A stretch of DNA of 40,382 bases. Origin: Bifidobacterium breve (GTDB lineage Bacteria > Actinomycetota > Acidimicrobiia > Acidimicrobiales > Acidimicrobilacustridaceae). Positions 22,887-34,209 of this stretch are shown piece by piece. The stretch is from positions 1-40,382 of the forward strand of contig CAMCTY010000018.1 in the NCBI GenBank assembly GCA_945878725.1. The letters are read 5' to 3'. The position numbers were made by a program, and so were the translations under genes. The first letter of the stretch is position 1, and every line of letters begins with the position of its first letter. The notes beneath the pieces are model-generated. The model did no database searches. It was not told the DNA's origin and worked only from the letters and a program-made list of their open reading frames with translations.

Positions 22887-23783
22887 CTAGACGTCGAGGA
22901 AGCGGGAAACAGCTACGCCGGCGCCAATGGCACCGATGAGGATGCCGACGATACCGAGCGTGATGAAGATGAATGCCGTCTCTCCCCCGCCGACGGTGAA
23001 ACCGCTGACAAGAGGAATGTCTTCAGGGTTCGGAAGCCATTTCTGGAAGAACGGCTTGAACGCTGCCAGTGCGACGATGGCCAGGAGTGCTCCGACCAAT
23101 CCTTGGACCAGGCCCTCGACCATAAACGGCACACGGATGAACCAGTTCGTGGCCCCGACGAGTTTCATGACCTCGATCTCGCGGCGACGGGCGAACATCG
23201 CCATACGGATCGTGTTGAGGATCAGCAGGCCGGCCGCGGCAAGAAGGAACGCAGCAACAACGAAAATGCCGACCGTGAGTCGACTTGAGAGTTGCTGGAT
23301 AAGGCGAATGGTTTTCGAGGCGAAGACAACCTGCTTGACGCCAGGGCTCTTGGTGAACTGAGAGCCGAGCGAATCGACCGCATCGACTTCTTTGTTAACC
23401 GGCTCAACCCGGAACGATGGCGGCAGATCCTCGGCAGTGAGGCTGTCCACCAACTCTGGTGAATCGGCGAACAGATTCTTGAACTCGGCGTAGGCCGCCT
23501 CTTTGTTGACGAACTCGTAGCCGTCAACTTCGGGGCTTGACTCCAGCGCATTCTTAACCGAATCGATCTGAGCTTGGGTAGCATCGGGTCGCAAGAACAC
23601 CACGAATTCGATACCGCCCTGCCAGCGGGCGGTTGCGTTTTCAACGCCCGTGCGCAACATGAGCGACGCTCCGACAAGTGCGAGCGAAACCGCAACGGTG
23701 ATAATCGAAGCGAGCGTGATCGTGATGTTCCGTCCGAGATTCGAGGTGGTCTCGCGGACGACGTAATCGACTTTGATAGGCAT
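22887..23783 (-). CDS. ftsX: Cell division protein FtsX (permease-like)
   Basis: Membrane partner of FtsE, 298 residues, the usual length. The N-terminal 'YVVRETTSNLGRNITITLASIITVAVSLALVGASLML' is the cytoplasmic tail and first helix. A large extracytoplasmic domain (about 50-165) contains 'FVVFLRPDATQAQIDSVKNAL', which contacts peptidoglycan hydrolases in relatives. Three further helices carry 'RREIEVMKLVGATNWFIRVPFMVEGL', the FtsX-type coupling loop. Together FtsEX controls RipC/NlpC-type cell-wall hydrolases at division. It follows ftsE by 15 bp, so the two form an operon. Confidence 0.96.
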   Translation of the reverse strand: MPIKVDYVVRETTSNLGRNITITLASIITVAVSLALVGASLMLRTGVENATARWQGGIEFVVFLRPDATQAQIDSVKNALESSPEVDGYEFVNKEAAYAEFKNLFADSPELVDSLTAEDLPPSFRVEPVNKEVDAVDSLGSQFTKSPGVKQVVFASKTIRLIQQLSSRLTVGIFVVAAFLLAAAGLLILNTIRMAMFARRREIEVMKLVGATNWFIRVPFMVEGLVQGLVGALLAIVALAAFKPFFQKWLPNPEDIPLVSGFTVGGGETAFIFITLGIVGILIGAIGAGVAVSRFLDV

Positions 23784-23798
23784 GGGGGTGTCCTGGTC

Positions 23799-24476
23799 CT
23801 ACTCGTAGACGCCGCGGGCCTGGTCGCGCACGATCGATCCGCGGTCGAGTTCGATGACCCTGCGCCGCATCGTGTCGACGATGCCGCGATCGTGGGTCGC
23901 CATGACGACGGTGGTACCTGTCTTATTGATCCGGTCGAGGAGACGCATGATCCCGACCGACGTGGCCGGATCGAGATTTCCGGTCGGTTCATCGGCAAGA
24001 AGGATGAGTGGCCGGTTGACGAATGCCCGGGCTACCGAAACCCGCTGCTGCTCGCCACCGGAAAGTTCGTCAGGAAAGCTTTCGGCCTTATGGGACAGAC
24101 CAACAAGATCGAGGATGGCGGGCACCTGCGCGTCGATGACGCTGCGCGGTCGGCCGATCACCTCAAGGGCAAAGGCAACGTTCTCCGAAACGGTCTTCGT
24201 CGGCAGAAGCTTGAAATCCTGGAAGACACAGCCGATGTTGCGGCGAAGAAATGGGACCTTCCAATTGGAAAGTTGACCGATGTCTTTGCCGGCCACGTAG
24301 ATGTGCCCTTCATCGGGAGTTTCCGACTTGTTGAGCAACCGGATGAACGTCGACTTCCCGGAACCAGAGGCGCCGACGAGAAAGACGAACTCGCCTTTGG
24401 CGATTTCGACATTCGCACCGCGTAGAGCGATGGTCGAGTTCTTGTAGGTCTTTGTGACGTTCTCGAGCGTGATCAT
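23799..24476 (-). CDS. ftsE: Cell division ATP-binding protein FtsE
   Basis: ABC-type ATPase of 225 residues. Walker A is GASGSGKST (35-43), the signature is LSGGEQQRV, Walker B and next are [12 protein letters not shown], and the H-loop is ATHD. '[24 protein letters not shown]' is typical FtsE. It drives FtsX to activate septal wall hydrolases. prfB, which often lies upstream in Actinobacteria, is absent; the HD-domain gene lies upstream with a 112-bp gap. smpB and ssrA, often downstream, are also absent. Confidence 0.96.
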   Translation of the reverse strand: MITLENVTKTYKNSTIALRGANVEIAKGEFVFLVGASGSGKSTFIRLLNKSETPDEGHIYVAGKDIGQLSNWKVPFLRRNIGCVFQDFKLLPTKTVSENVAFALEVIGRPRSVIDAQVPAILDLVGLSHKAESFPDELSGGEQQRVSVARAFVNRPLILLADEPTGNLDPATSVGIMRLLDRINKTGTTVVMATHDRGIVDTMRRRVIELDRGSIVRDQARGVYE

Positions 24477-24588
24477 GGTTGGTTGTGTCTGGATAGGCGA
24501 TGTTCACCCGTCGCTGGACCGAAACAACGGTAGACCCCCAACTGTTGAGATTGGTGCCACCGGAGAAACACCACGGTAGGACCGGATT

Positions 24589-25113
24589 TCAGTCGTTGTC
24601 GGCCTCGCGAAGCGCATCGGCCAAATGCTGATCAACGGTGCACTCGCCGCGCGGGAGATGATGCTCGAGCGTCCACGCCACGGTGAGAGGATCGCTTCCG
24701 CAGCGTTCGAGACGCTCGGCACCTCGTTCGGGATGAAGCAGGTAGAGCCCGACTCGGCGTCGGTAGCCACCACCCGCAGCCCAACGTCGAATCGTGACCT
24801 CGTCGTGCTTCGCCAGACCCGCCATAACGGTGGCCACTACCCGTCCGGGTGTACGCAACCCGGAATCGACCTTGCCCGAATCGTGGAGAAGGGCGGCCGC
24901 CATTACGGGGCGGTCGGCATCCGGACCCAGAATCTCGTCGACTCGCACGGCCACTCCGGCGGAATGTCGACGATCCGGACCCGGCATGCTCGACCAGATT
25001 TCAAACTCGGCCGAGCTCAGCTGGGCGCGCACTGCATCGACTTGTGCATCAGAGGGCCCTCCGGGACGGAGGCTGCCAAAGAATCGGCCGGCAAGATGAA
25101 CGATCGACGCCAA
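24589..25113 (-). CDS. HD-domain phosphohydrolase-like protein
   Basis: Protein of 174 residues with an HD signature: 'RHSAGVAVRVDEIL' (first His), 'VMAAALLHDSGK' (His-Asp) and 'WTLEHHLP' later, fitting metal-dependent phosphohydrolases acting on nucleotides. The specific substrate is unknown. It starts at a TTG 11 bp after the DksA-like stop, without a clear Shine-Dalgarno. Co-orientation and spacing suggest it belongs to the xerD-dksA transcript. A conserved neighbour rather than a known named gene. Confidence 0.8.
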   Translation of the reverse strand: MASIVHLAGRFFGSLRPGGPSDAQVDAVRAQLSSAEFEIWSSMPGPDRRHSAGVAVRVDEILGPDADRPVMAAALLHDSGKVDSGLRTPGRVVATVMAGLAKHDEVTIRRWAAGGGYRRRVGLYLLHPERGAERLERCGSDPLTVAWTLEHHLPRGECTVDQHLADALREADND

Positions 25114-25124
25114 GGCGATTCTCG

Positions 25125-25445
25125 TCAGGCTGCGTGTTCGATGCAGAAACGCGTTGCCGGCACCTCGGCGAGTCTCTCATCGCCGATCTCGCCGCTGCAG
25201 ATCTCACAGGTACCGTACGTTCCGTCATCGAGTCGGGCGAGCGCACGTTCGACATCATCGAGAAGTTCGCGCAGTTCGGCAGTGAGTGAACGCTGTTCAT
25301 CGATTTCCGCGGTCACCTGTGCCGTATCGGAAAAGCTGGCATCGGTATCTGGGGCAGCAGTGCGCGCCTCGAGTTCCTCGATCTGGTCCGAGAGACGATC
25401 GTGCAGATCGTTCAGGGCTTCGTTGGGCGACTCGGCGTCTGTCAT
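25125..25445 (-). CDS. DksA/TraR family C4-type zinc finger protein
   Basis: Protein of 106 residues. The N-terminal two thirds form an acidic coiled coil ('LNDLHDRLSDQIEELEARTAA', 'ELRELLDDVERALARLDDGTYG'). The C-terminal zinc knuckle is CEIC...RFCIEH: the last ligand of the usual CxxC-CxxC is His, common in actinobacterial members. Such proteins may insert into the RNA polymerase secondary channel; in Actinobacteria the effect on ppGpp control is unclear. It starts 9 bp after the xerD stop. Confidence 0.9.
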   Translation of the reverse strand: MTDAESPNEALNDLHDRLSDQIEELEARTAAPDTDASFSDTAQVTAEIDEQRSLTAELRELLDDVERALARLDDGTYGTCEICSGEIGDERLAEVPATRFCIEHAA

Positions 25446-25454
25446 GACATGAAT

Positions 25455-26382
25455 CTAGCGGCGGGAAGCCTTCGCCCGCGGGTGTGCTGCGTCGTACGCA
25501 GCGAAAAGCCTCTCGTTCGACACCATTGTGTACACCTGAGTCGTCGTGATCGATGCATGACCAAGCAACTCCTGCACCGCCCTGATGTCCGCTCCATGAT
25601 CAAGCATGTGGGTGGCGCACGAATGGCGAAGCACATGGGGCGTGAGTCGCTCGCCAAGACCGGCGGCATCGCCATATTTACGCACAATCGCCCACGCACC
25701 CTGACGCCCGAGACGCCCACCGCGCTGATTCAGGAATACCGCGTCGGCATCCCCTCGCTTGGCCCACTGTTCCGGTTCCATCGAGGACCTTGCCCCATCG
25801 CCCAGCCATGCGGCCAGGGCGACACGGGCCCAGCGTCCCAAAGGGACCACGCGTTCTTTTGAGCCCTTGCCGAAAAGTCGCAACAAGCCACCGTCAAGGT
25901 CGACGTCTGCCATCCCAAGTGTGCAGATCTCCGAGATGCGCGCACCGGTTCCGTAGAGAACCTCAAGCACGGCCCGATCGCGAAGTGAAACGGGATCGTC
26001 GCCAATGACCTGCGCGAGCAATCCGTCAATCTCCGATTCAGTTAGCGCCTTTGGCAATCCGGCTGGCACGCGTGGCGTCTCGATCGAGGCCGATGGGTCG
26101 GTTTCGGCGAGACCCTCCTCCGAGCGGAACCGATGCAGCGATCGCACTGCTACAAGCGAGCGTTTGACCGACGATGGAGCGAGACCTCGCGCACGTAAGT
26201 GGCCGACGTAGGCATCAAGGTCACTTCCGGTCACATCGTTGAGATCCTCGCCACGTTCGACGAGCCACAGCCAGTAACCGGTGAGATCACGTCGATACGC
26301 AGCGAGTGTGTTCGAGGATCGTCCCCGTTCCGCTACCAGCCATGTGAGGAAATCCTCGACATCGAGTGGCAGCCGAATCTCG

Positions 26383-26390
<8 letters not shown>
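25455..26390 (-). CDS. xerD: Tyrosine recombinase XerD
   Basis: Site-specific recombinase of 311 residues that resolves chromosome dimers with XerC at dif. The N-terminal SAM-like core-binding domain (about 1-105) is followed by the catalytic domain with Arg151 (TGARISEICTLG), Lys175 (GKGSKER), His252-Arg255 (HVLRHSCATHML), His278 (LLGHASITTTQVY) and Tyr287. The GTG at 26390 overlaps the NUDIX stop (GTGTCTGA); an ATG at 26417 is possible but unnatural. Its genomic context next to the NUDIX and pyrG genes is the usual actinobacterial xerD locus. No dif-like site was seen nearby. Confidence 0.95.
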
Positions 26391-28634
<2,244 letters not shown>

Positions 28635-28730
28635 TCACACCATAGCGGTCGTTTACGCATCTGACGGCGGATGCGGCCGTGACCTGCGACCGTTGCCGGC
28701 GACAGTTGCTCCGTGCCGACCACGTCTCGG

Positions 28731-30305
28731 TCAGTTGCGGGCGTCGGTGAGCAACTCGCGGGCATGGTCACGGGCCGTGGCCGATCCGGGTGTTCCGGAA
28801 AGCATCCGGGCGAGTTCGGTGATGCGATCTTCGTCATTGACGGTCGCCACCGTTGTGACCGTGAGTCCGTCGATAACCGATTTGTCTACGACAACGTGAG
28901 CATGGGCCCATGCCGCGACTTGGGCCAGGTGTGTCACGACGAGGACCTGATGATCGGCACCAATTGCGGCCAGCGATCGACCAACAGCAACAGCAGCCGC
29001 TCCGCCGATTCCGGCATCAACCTCGTCGAACACGAGCAGGGGCGGGCCCTCCGTGAGCACGAGACGCAGGGCCAGCATCGCCCGGGCGAGCTCGCCGCCC
29101 GATGCCACCTTGGCAAGGGGCTGAAGGGGCATCCCTGGGTTGGCCGCGAATCGAAAGCTCACATCGCGCCCGGCGATTCCGTCTACCTCGATCTCGACTC
29201 TCGCCTTGGCCAGCGCAAGATCGGGAAGCTGCGACTGGACAGCCGCCGCGAGTTTCGGAGCCGCTGCGGTTCGAGCAGCCAGAACCTCTGATTCGAGCCT
29301 CGCGAGGTCGGTTAACGCCGCTCGACGCTCCGCGTCGAGGGCCGCTGCGATTTCGTCGCGCCCTTCGAGTTCTTCCAGACGACTGAGAGCGCTGTCACGC
29401 CATGCGATCACCTCGGCAACCGACTCGCCGTATTTGCGGCGCAGGTCCTGCAAAAGCCGACGCCGCTCGCCGATTACCGCAAGACGTTCTGGATCGCTGT
29501 CGATCCTTTCACCCATGAGGCGGATCTCGGCGGCCACATCATCGAGTTCGGCGGCCACTCCGTGCAGGCGGCCAACGATCTCGGCAAACGGTGCTCGGTC
29601 GCCCATCGCCGCCAGCGCCATGGCGAGAGCATCCTTCGCGCCGCCTTCTTCAGACAGGGCGTCACCGGCCGCACCGGCCGCCTCTCGATGTCCCGAAGCA
29701 TCGGCGAGAATCTCCGATTCGGCTCGAAGTTCGTCGTCCTCGTCGGCCGACGTAAGCCCTGCGGCGACGAGCTCGTCGACTTGAAAGCGGAGCAGATCAA
29801 TTTCACGGGCCCGCTCGCGATCATCGCCTCCGAGTGCCGCCAGCCGAGCATCGATGGCCGCGATCTGCTTGCGCATGATCCGAAGAGGCTCGATATCAAT
29901 GCCCCCGAAACGATCGAGAGCCTGCCGTTGGATCGACGGGGTCAGAAGTGACTGGTGATCGTGCTGGCCGTGAAGGTCGACCAGCGCCGCACCTCGTTGA
30001 CTCAGCTCGGCCAACGTCGCGAGATGGCCATCGATGTAGCCCCGGGAACGACCGGAGGCGGGCACCACCCTGCGCACGACGACTTCCTCGTCACCCACAA
30101 CGAAACGACCTTCGACCGTGGCTTCCTTCGCCCCGGGCCTGACCATTCCGACGTCAGAGCGCCCTCCAACGAGCAACTCGATTGCGGTCACCACGAGTGT
30201 CTTTCCCGCGCCGGTCTCGCCGGTTACCGAGGTCATCCCTGGGCCAAAGGCGAGGGTGATCTCCGCAATCACGCCCAGATCGCGGACGCGCAGTTCGGTC
30301 AGCAT
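28731..30305 (-). CDS. recN: DNA repair protein RecN
   Basis: SMC-like ATPase of 524 residues acting in double-strand break repair. Walker A is GETGAGKT (N-terminal, 'MTSVTGETGAGKTLVVT'). The middle is a coiled coil (about 150-350). The C-terminus has 'SGGELARAMLALRLVL' (signature) and 'LLVFDEVDAGIGGAAAVAVG' (Walker B) then 'VTHLAQVAAWAH'. It is a little shorter than the usual 550-590 residues but complete. No clear ribosome-binding site precedes the ATG. The nadK stop lies 30 bp upstream, so nadK-recN are likely one operon. No LexA box was seen immediately upstream. Confidence 0.96.
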   Translation of the reverse strand: MLTELRVRDLGVIAEITLAFGPGMTSVTGETGAGKTLVVTAIELLVGGRSDVGMVRPGAKEATVEGRFVVGDEEVVVRRVVPASGRSRGYIDGHLATLAELSQRGAALVDLHGQHDHQSLLTPSIQRQALDRFGGIDIEPLRIMRKQIAAIDARLAALGGDDRERAREIDLLRFQVDELVAAGLTSADEDDELRAESEILADASGHREAAGAAGDALSEEGGAKDALAMALAAMGDRAPFAEIVGRLHGVAAELDDVAAEIRLMGERIDSDPERLAVIGERRRLLQDLRRKYGESVAEVIAWRDSALSRLEELEGRDEIAAALDAERRAALTDLARLESEVLAARTAAAPKLAAAVQSQLPDLALAKARVEIEVDGIAGRDVSFRFAANPGMPLQPLAKVASGGELARAMLALRLVLTEGPPLLVFDEVDAGIGGAAAVAVGRSLAAIGADHQVLVVTHLAQVAAWAHAHVVVDKSVIDGLTVTTVATVNDEDRITELARMLSGTPGSATARDHARELLTDARN

Positions 30306-30335
30306 GCGTTCGGGGCGGTTGCGGTCATGATGCCG

Positions 30336-31196
30336 TCACCTGTCCGCCAGACCGAACTTGGCCTTGAGGATCGCGTGGAAATCGCGGGGGCCGAACATCA
30401 CCAGTTGCGCCACGTGGTCAGCGGCACGGCAGTGCACGACATCGCCGGGTTGCAACTCCCCAAGAGGTCGACCATCGACGACAAGAGCGGCAGGCCGATG
30501 CCCGGAGACCTCAAGCCGGACAATGGCATCAGCATCAAGGACGAGTGTGCGATCAAAGAGCATGTGAGGCGAAACCGGTGTGAGAAGAACAGCACGATGG
30601 GTCGGCTCCACAATCGGCCCTCGGGCGGAGAACGCGTAGGCGGTCGACCCGGTTGGGGTGGCGACGATCAGCCCGTCGGCGGCGTAGGGCGTAAACCGGG
30701 TGCCGTCGAGATCAACATCGAGGCGAACGGTGTTGCCGCTCGAGGTCTTTTCGAGAACTGCTTCATTGAGGGCGAACGAATGCTCCTCGGTGACCGAACC
30801 GGATGGTGATTCGACGCGGACATCGAGGAGCATTCGTTCCTCGATTGAATAATCGCCGGCCAGATAACGTTCGAGCGCAGCACGCAGCCCGTCGGGTTCA
30901 ACGTCGGTGAGATACCCAAGTTGGCCGAAGTTCACTCCGATGACCGGCACGCTGTGTTCGGCGACAAGCGCCACCGCACGCAGCATTGTTCCGTCGCCGC
31001 CGAGACTCACGACCACATCGGAGCGCTCGGCAAGTTCGTCGTCGGTAACTCCGAGAGCATTAAGGCCGGTGCGAATGGCGTCGTCCAACGGCAGACAAAC
31101 GTCATGCCCGAGCGATTCGAGCCACGCTGCAATCTCTGCGGCCACGAGTACTGCTTCGGGGCGATCGTGGTGAACAACGAAGGCGATTGTTGCCAT
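30336..31196 (-). CDS. nadK: NAD kinase
   Basis: ATP-NAD kinase of 286 residues, making NADP. Motifs are 'DVVVSLGGDGTMLRAV' (GGDGT), 'ALNEAVLEK' (NE), 'YAADGLIVATPTGSTAYAFSARGPI'. The true start is the ATG at 31196, one base after the tlyA stop; a longer in-frame ATG at 31253 would run through the tlyA repeat and give an unnatural MIWPTIWP leader. It sits in the usual tlyA-nadK-recN order. Confidence 0.96.
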   Translation of the reverse strand: MATIAFVVHHDRPEAVLVAAEIAAWLESLGHDVCLPLDDAIRTGLNALGVTDDELAERSDVVVSLGGDGTMLRAVALVAEHSVPVIGVNFGQLGYLTDVEPDGLRAALERYLAGDYSIEERMLLDVRVESPSGSVTEEHSFALNEAVLEKTSSGNTVRLDVDLDGTRFTPYAADGLIVATPTGSTAYAFSARGPIVEPTHRAVLLTPVSPHMLFDRTLVLDADAIVRLEVSGHRPAALVVDGRPLGELQPGDVVHCRAADHVAQLVMFGPRDFHAILKAKFGLADR

Positions 31197-31197
31197 C

Positions 31198-32097
31198 TCA
31201 GGCACCGGCCAAATCATCGGCCAGATCGTCGGCCAGATCGTCGGCCAAATCATCGATGACGACAGGGGTGATCGACGCGATCAGGTCATCGAGAGCCGAT
31301 GAGACCCCGTCGGCCGACAACGCCACTCGACCAGAAATCGGATCGGCGCCGCCGGGTGTCCGACCGACGACGATGAATTCGACGTTTCCGTCAGAGCCGG
31401 TGATTGGCGAGACCATGGTCCCCATGATGGCCGCTCCAAGCTCGAGAAGTGTGGTGGACACCTCGGCAAGCACCCGACGCCAGACCACAGGATCAGAAAT
31501 CACGCCTTTTCCCTTGCTCGCCTCGACCTTGCCCGCCTCAAACTGGGGCTTGACCAGCAGAGCCATAAGTGCGCCGGGCCGGCAGGCCGCGAACACAGGG
31601 GCAAGAACCAGTCGCAGCGAGATGAACGAAAGATCGGCGACGACGATGTCGGCGGGTTCACCGAGGATCGTGGGATCGAGGGTGCGCAGGTTCGTGCGTT
31701 CGATGTTGCGGACCCGGCTATCGGCCCGGAGCTTTTCGTGCAGCTGGTTGTGGCCGACGTCGACTGCGAGCACTGTTTCAGCCCCGTAAAGCAGGGAGCA
31801 TTCGGTGAAGCCCCCTGTCGATGCGCCGGCATCGAGCACTCGAGCGCCTTTGAACAAGGGGGCCAGATCGAACTCGCTGATCGCACCTTCGAGTTTGGCG
31901 CCGGCCCGACTGACGAAGCGGGGCGGGGGTCCAAGGATCCGGACTGCTTCGCCGGCGTCGACCAACCTCGACGCTTTCGTCGCAGGAGCACCGCCGACGA
32001 TCACGCGTCCCGCCAAGATGTCGGCCTGGGCCCGCTCGCGACTCGGTGCGAGTCCCCGCCTCACGAGTTCAGCATCGAGTCGTCGTCGGGTGGCCAC
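31198..32097 (-). CDS. tlyA: TlyA family rRNA (cytidine-2'-O)-methyltransferase
   Basis: 2'-O-methyltransferase of 299 residues, in mycobacteria acting on both 16S C1409 and 23S C1920. The N-terminal S4 RNA-binding domain (about 1-60) is 'RRLDAELVRRGLAPSRERAQADILAGRV'. The FtsJ-like SAM domain starts with 'KGARVLDAGASTGGFTECSL' and has the motif 'VVADLSFISLRLVL' and 'LVKPQFEAGK' (catalytic Lys). The extreme C-terminus is a fourfold repeat (IDDLADDLADDLADDLAGA) coded by a 12-bp tandem repeat and is not typical of TlyA. It follows the HAD gene by 9 bp. Confidence 0.95.
   Translation of the reverse strand: MATRRRLDAELVRRGLAPSRERAQADILAGRVIVGGAPATKASRLVDAGEAVRILGPPPRFVSRAGAKLEGAISEFDLAPLFKGARVLDAGASTGGFTECSLLYGAETVLAVDVGHNQLHEKLRADSRVRNIERTNLRTLDPTILGEPADIVVADLSFISLRLVLAPVFAACRPGALMALLVKPQFEAGKVEASKGKGVISDPVVWRRVLAEVSTTLLELGAAIMGTMVSPITGSDGNVEFIVVGRTPGGADPISGRVALSADGVSSALDDLIASITPVVIDDLADDLADDLADDLAGA
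31207..31254. repeat. 12-bp tandem repeat in the 3' end of tlyA
   Basis: Four units: ggccaaatcatc (31207-31218), ggccagatcgtc (31219-31230), the same (31231-31242), and ggccaaatcatc (31243-31254). The outer and inner units are identical pairs. They code for the Asp-Asp-Leu-Ala repeats that end TlyA. Confidence 0.95.
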
Positions 32098-32106
32098 GAG
32101 GAGACG

Positions 32107-32889
32107 CTACCGGTCCGGGGATTTTGCCGACAGGGCCTGCTGGACCAACTCGGCAAGATCGCCGGCGACGAGATCGGCCGGCGGCTCGGTGGGAAGGTCC
32201 GCCGTGCTGGTCACGCCGCTCAGCACGAGTCCAAAGCGATACCCGAGGGTGCGAGCGAAACGACCATCGGTGTCGGGTCTGTCCCCCACCATCGTTCCCG
32301 TTGAACCGAGGAGTTGGCGGGTGAGATCAGCGATTGGCTCGTGGGGCTTGCCGGCGATCTCCGGTTGCACCCCCGCGGCCGTCATGATCGATGCGAGTAT
32401 CGCCCCGCCGCCGGGAATTGGGCCGGTTGCTGTTGGATAGGTCGCGTCATCGTTGGTCGCCAGCAGCCGGGCTCCGGAGCGAACTGCTCCCGAGGCGATC
32501 GTCATGCGCCGGTAATCAAATGTCCGGTGGAATCCCACCACGACAACATCGACAACAGCCGACTCGGCATGTTCTTCGCCTGCGTTGATGACCTCGACAC
32601 CCCGAAGCTCAAGCTGCTCGATGATCCCTGGCCCACCACACACCAGCGCCCGTTCACCTGCGCTCACGAGAGTCGCAGCGGCCATGGCCGATGTGATCAC
32701 TCTGTCGGTCGCGTCGATACCTAGCCGTCCGAGTTTTTCCACGATGGCGCTTCGTCGGCTGAACGAATTGTTGGTGACGAACGCGATGCGCTCACCTAAA
32801 CCAATCAAGTGGTTGACCGCGTCGACCGAACCGGCGATTGGCTGATCACCAAGCCAGATCACCCCGTCGAGATCAAACGCCCACGCCAT
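32107..32889 (-). CDS. HAD-IIA family hydrolase (NagD-like phosphatase)
   Basis: Haloacid dehalogenase phosphatase of 260 residues. Motif I is 'FDLDGVIW' (Asp6, Asp8), motif II 'AFVTNNSFSRR', and motif IV 'GTMVGDRPDTDG' with the terminal acidic pair. The large cap domain between (about 60-170) assigns it to subfamily IIA with NagD and p-nitrophenyl phosphatase homologues; substrates include nucleotides and sugar phosphates. It is the first gene of the long minus-strand housekeeping run and lies just upstream of tlyA in the known actinobacterial order. It is divergent from the DUF1015 gene. Confidence 0.92.
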   Translation of the reverse strand: MAWAFDLDGVIWLGDQPIAGSVDAVNHLIGLGERIAFVTNNSFSRRSAIVEKLGRLGIDATDRVITSAMAAATLVSAGERALVCGGPGIIEQLELRGVEVINAGEEHAESAVVDVVVVGFHRTFDYRRMTIASGAVRSGARLLATNDDATYPTATGPIPGGGAILASIMTAAGVQPEIAGKPHEPIADLTRQLLGSTGTMVGDRPDTDGRFARTLGYRFGLVLSGVTSTADLPTEPPADLVAGDLAELVQQALSAKSPDR

Positions 32890-32943
32890 TTGTTCAGTCT
32901 CCCACCGTCCGAAACTGACTGCGCAATCTGCTAGGACTTAGCG

Positions 32944-34146
32944 GTGCCACGATTCGAGCCCTTCCACGGAATTCGTTACAACACCGCCGAGTCCGATCTG
33001 GTTGACGTGACGGCGCCGCCCTACGACGTGATCAGTCCTGCGCAGCGAGCGGAGCTGCTTTTGGCGTCACCGACGAACGCGGTGCGGATCGACCTTCCGG
33101 TTGCCGATCCGGCCCGCCCCCAGAACGATCCCTATGTCGATGCCGCCGAAGTTTTCGCCGAGTGGCGCGCTTCAGGGGTCCTGGTCGAGGACGCTGAACC
33201 ATCGTTCACCGTCTACCGGATGGAAGTCATCGACGAGGACGGCATCTCTCGTCACACCACTGGCGTGATCGGCTCAATGGAACTCAGCCGACCGGGCGAG
33301 GATGGCATCCTCCCCCACGAATTCACCACGCCGAAGGCAAAGAGTGACCGGCTCGATCTGCTCCGATCGACGGTGGCGAACCTCTCGCCCGTGTGGGGCT
33401 TATCCCCCTCGGCTGGATTGACTGCCCTACTCGACACCGACGACGAACCGCTCTCCCGGTTCACCGTGGACGACGTGACCCACACGGTTTGGCGAATCAC
33501 CGAGCCATCCCATGTGGCGGCGATCGGTGCTGCCGTCAGCGCTCATCCGATCGTGATCGCCGACGGACACCATCGCTACGAAACATCACTCGCCTATCGC
33601 GACGAGCGACGCAGTGCTAACGACGGCGATGCTGGTGGCGCCGAGTCGGTTCTCTGTTTCGTGGTCGAACTTGTCGATGACGAACTCACCGTCGGTCCGA
33701 TCCATCGACTTGTTTCAGGTCTGCCAGAGGGATTCGACGTGCTCGCTGCCCTCGAACCGTTCTTTGAAATCGGCGAGTTCGAGATCACGGGATCCAGAAC
33801 CGTGAGGCGCCTCGAAGAAGCAGGCGGCCTGGCGTTGGTACTGCCCGATCGCACGGCGCTGCTTCGTCCCCGGCCCGAGGTGATCGCTGCCGCCCGCGAT
33901 CTCGACACGAGTCGACTCGACATTGCCCTTGCGGCGTTGCCCGAACCAACCGTCGTTTACCAGCACGGCATCCGCAATGTGATCGCGCGAGTCAGTTCAG
34001 GTGAAGCCCAGGTGGGTTTCCTTCTCCGACCAGCAACCGTTGCTCAGATTGTCGAGATCGCCCACGGCGGCGAGCGCATGCCGCCGAAGACGACTTTCTT
34101 CTCGCCGAAGCCGCGCACCGGCGTGGTCTTCCGCGATTTGAACTGA
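32944..34146 (+). CDS. DUF1015 family protein
   Basis: Protein of 400 residues of the conserved DUF1015 family (sometimes annotated near SerC/SerA genes), function unknown. Signatures are the N-terminal 'MPRFEPFHGIRYN...VTAPPYDVISPAQR', 'GVIGSMELSRPGEDGILPHEFTTPKAKSDR' split over positions 107-136, 'PIVIADGHHRYETSLAY' (HxxxYE), and the C-terminal 'ERMPPKTTFFSPKPRTGVVFRDL'. The start is a GTG with no Shine-Dalgarno, preceded by TAGGAC 5 nt upstream, so a leaderless mRNA is possible. Divergent from the HAD gene. Confidence 0.9.
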   Translation: MPRFEPFHGIRYNTAESDLVDVTAPPYDVISPAQRAELLLASPTNAVRIDLPVADPARPQNDPYVDAAEVFAEWRASGVLVEDAEPSFTVYRMEVIDEDGISRHTTGVIGSMELSRPGEDGILPHEFTTPKAKSDRLDLLRSTVANLSPVWGLSPSAGLTALLDTDDEPLSRFTVDDVTHTVWRITEPSHVAAIGAAVSAHPIVIADGHHRYETSLAYRDERRSANDGDAGGAESVLCFVVELVDDELTVGPIHRLVSGLPEGFDVLAALEPFFEIGEFEITGSRTVRRLEEAGGLALVLPDRTALLRPRPEVIAAARDLDTSRLDIALAALPEPTVVYQHGIRNVIARVSSGEAQVGFLLRPATVAQIVEIAHGGERMPPKTTFFSPKPRTGVVFRDLN

Positions 34147-34168
34147 ACCGAGCTAAACCGAACTGAAC

Positions 34169-34188
34169 TGGTCTGAACTGCCAGACCG
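34169..34188. terminator. Weak hairpin between convergent DUF1015 and aldolase genes
   Basis: GGTCTG (34170-34175), loop AACTGC, CAGACC (34182-34187) in a 63-bp gap. It is preceded by short repeated 'gaactgaactg'-type sequence (34147-34180). No T-tract; tentative. Confidence 0.4.
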
Positions 34189-34209
34189 TTCACCGATCCG
34201 GACGACGCC

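Noticed and set aside
24477..24588. tmRNA or prfB remnant upstream of ftsE
   Set aside because: The 112-bp gap shows no tRNA-like ends, no release-factor coding sequence and no strong structure.
31196..31253. N-terminal extension MIWPTIWPTIWP of NAD kinase
   Set aside because: It is the tlyA 12-bp repeat read in another frame; the ATG at 31196 fits the family and the tlyA stop.
31207..31254. CRISPR array
   Set aside because: Units are 12 bp, directly abutting and without spacers; they are coding microrepeats. The 35821-35880 repeat is likewise coding.
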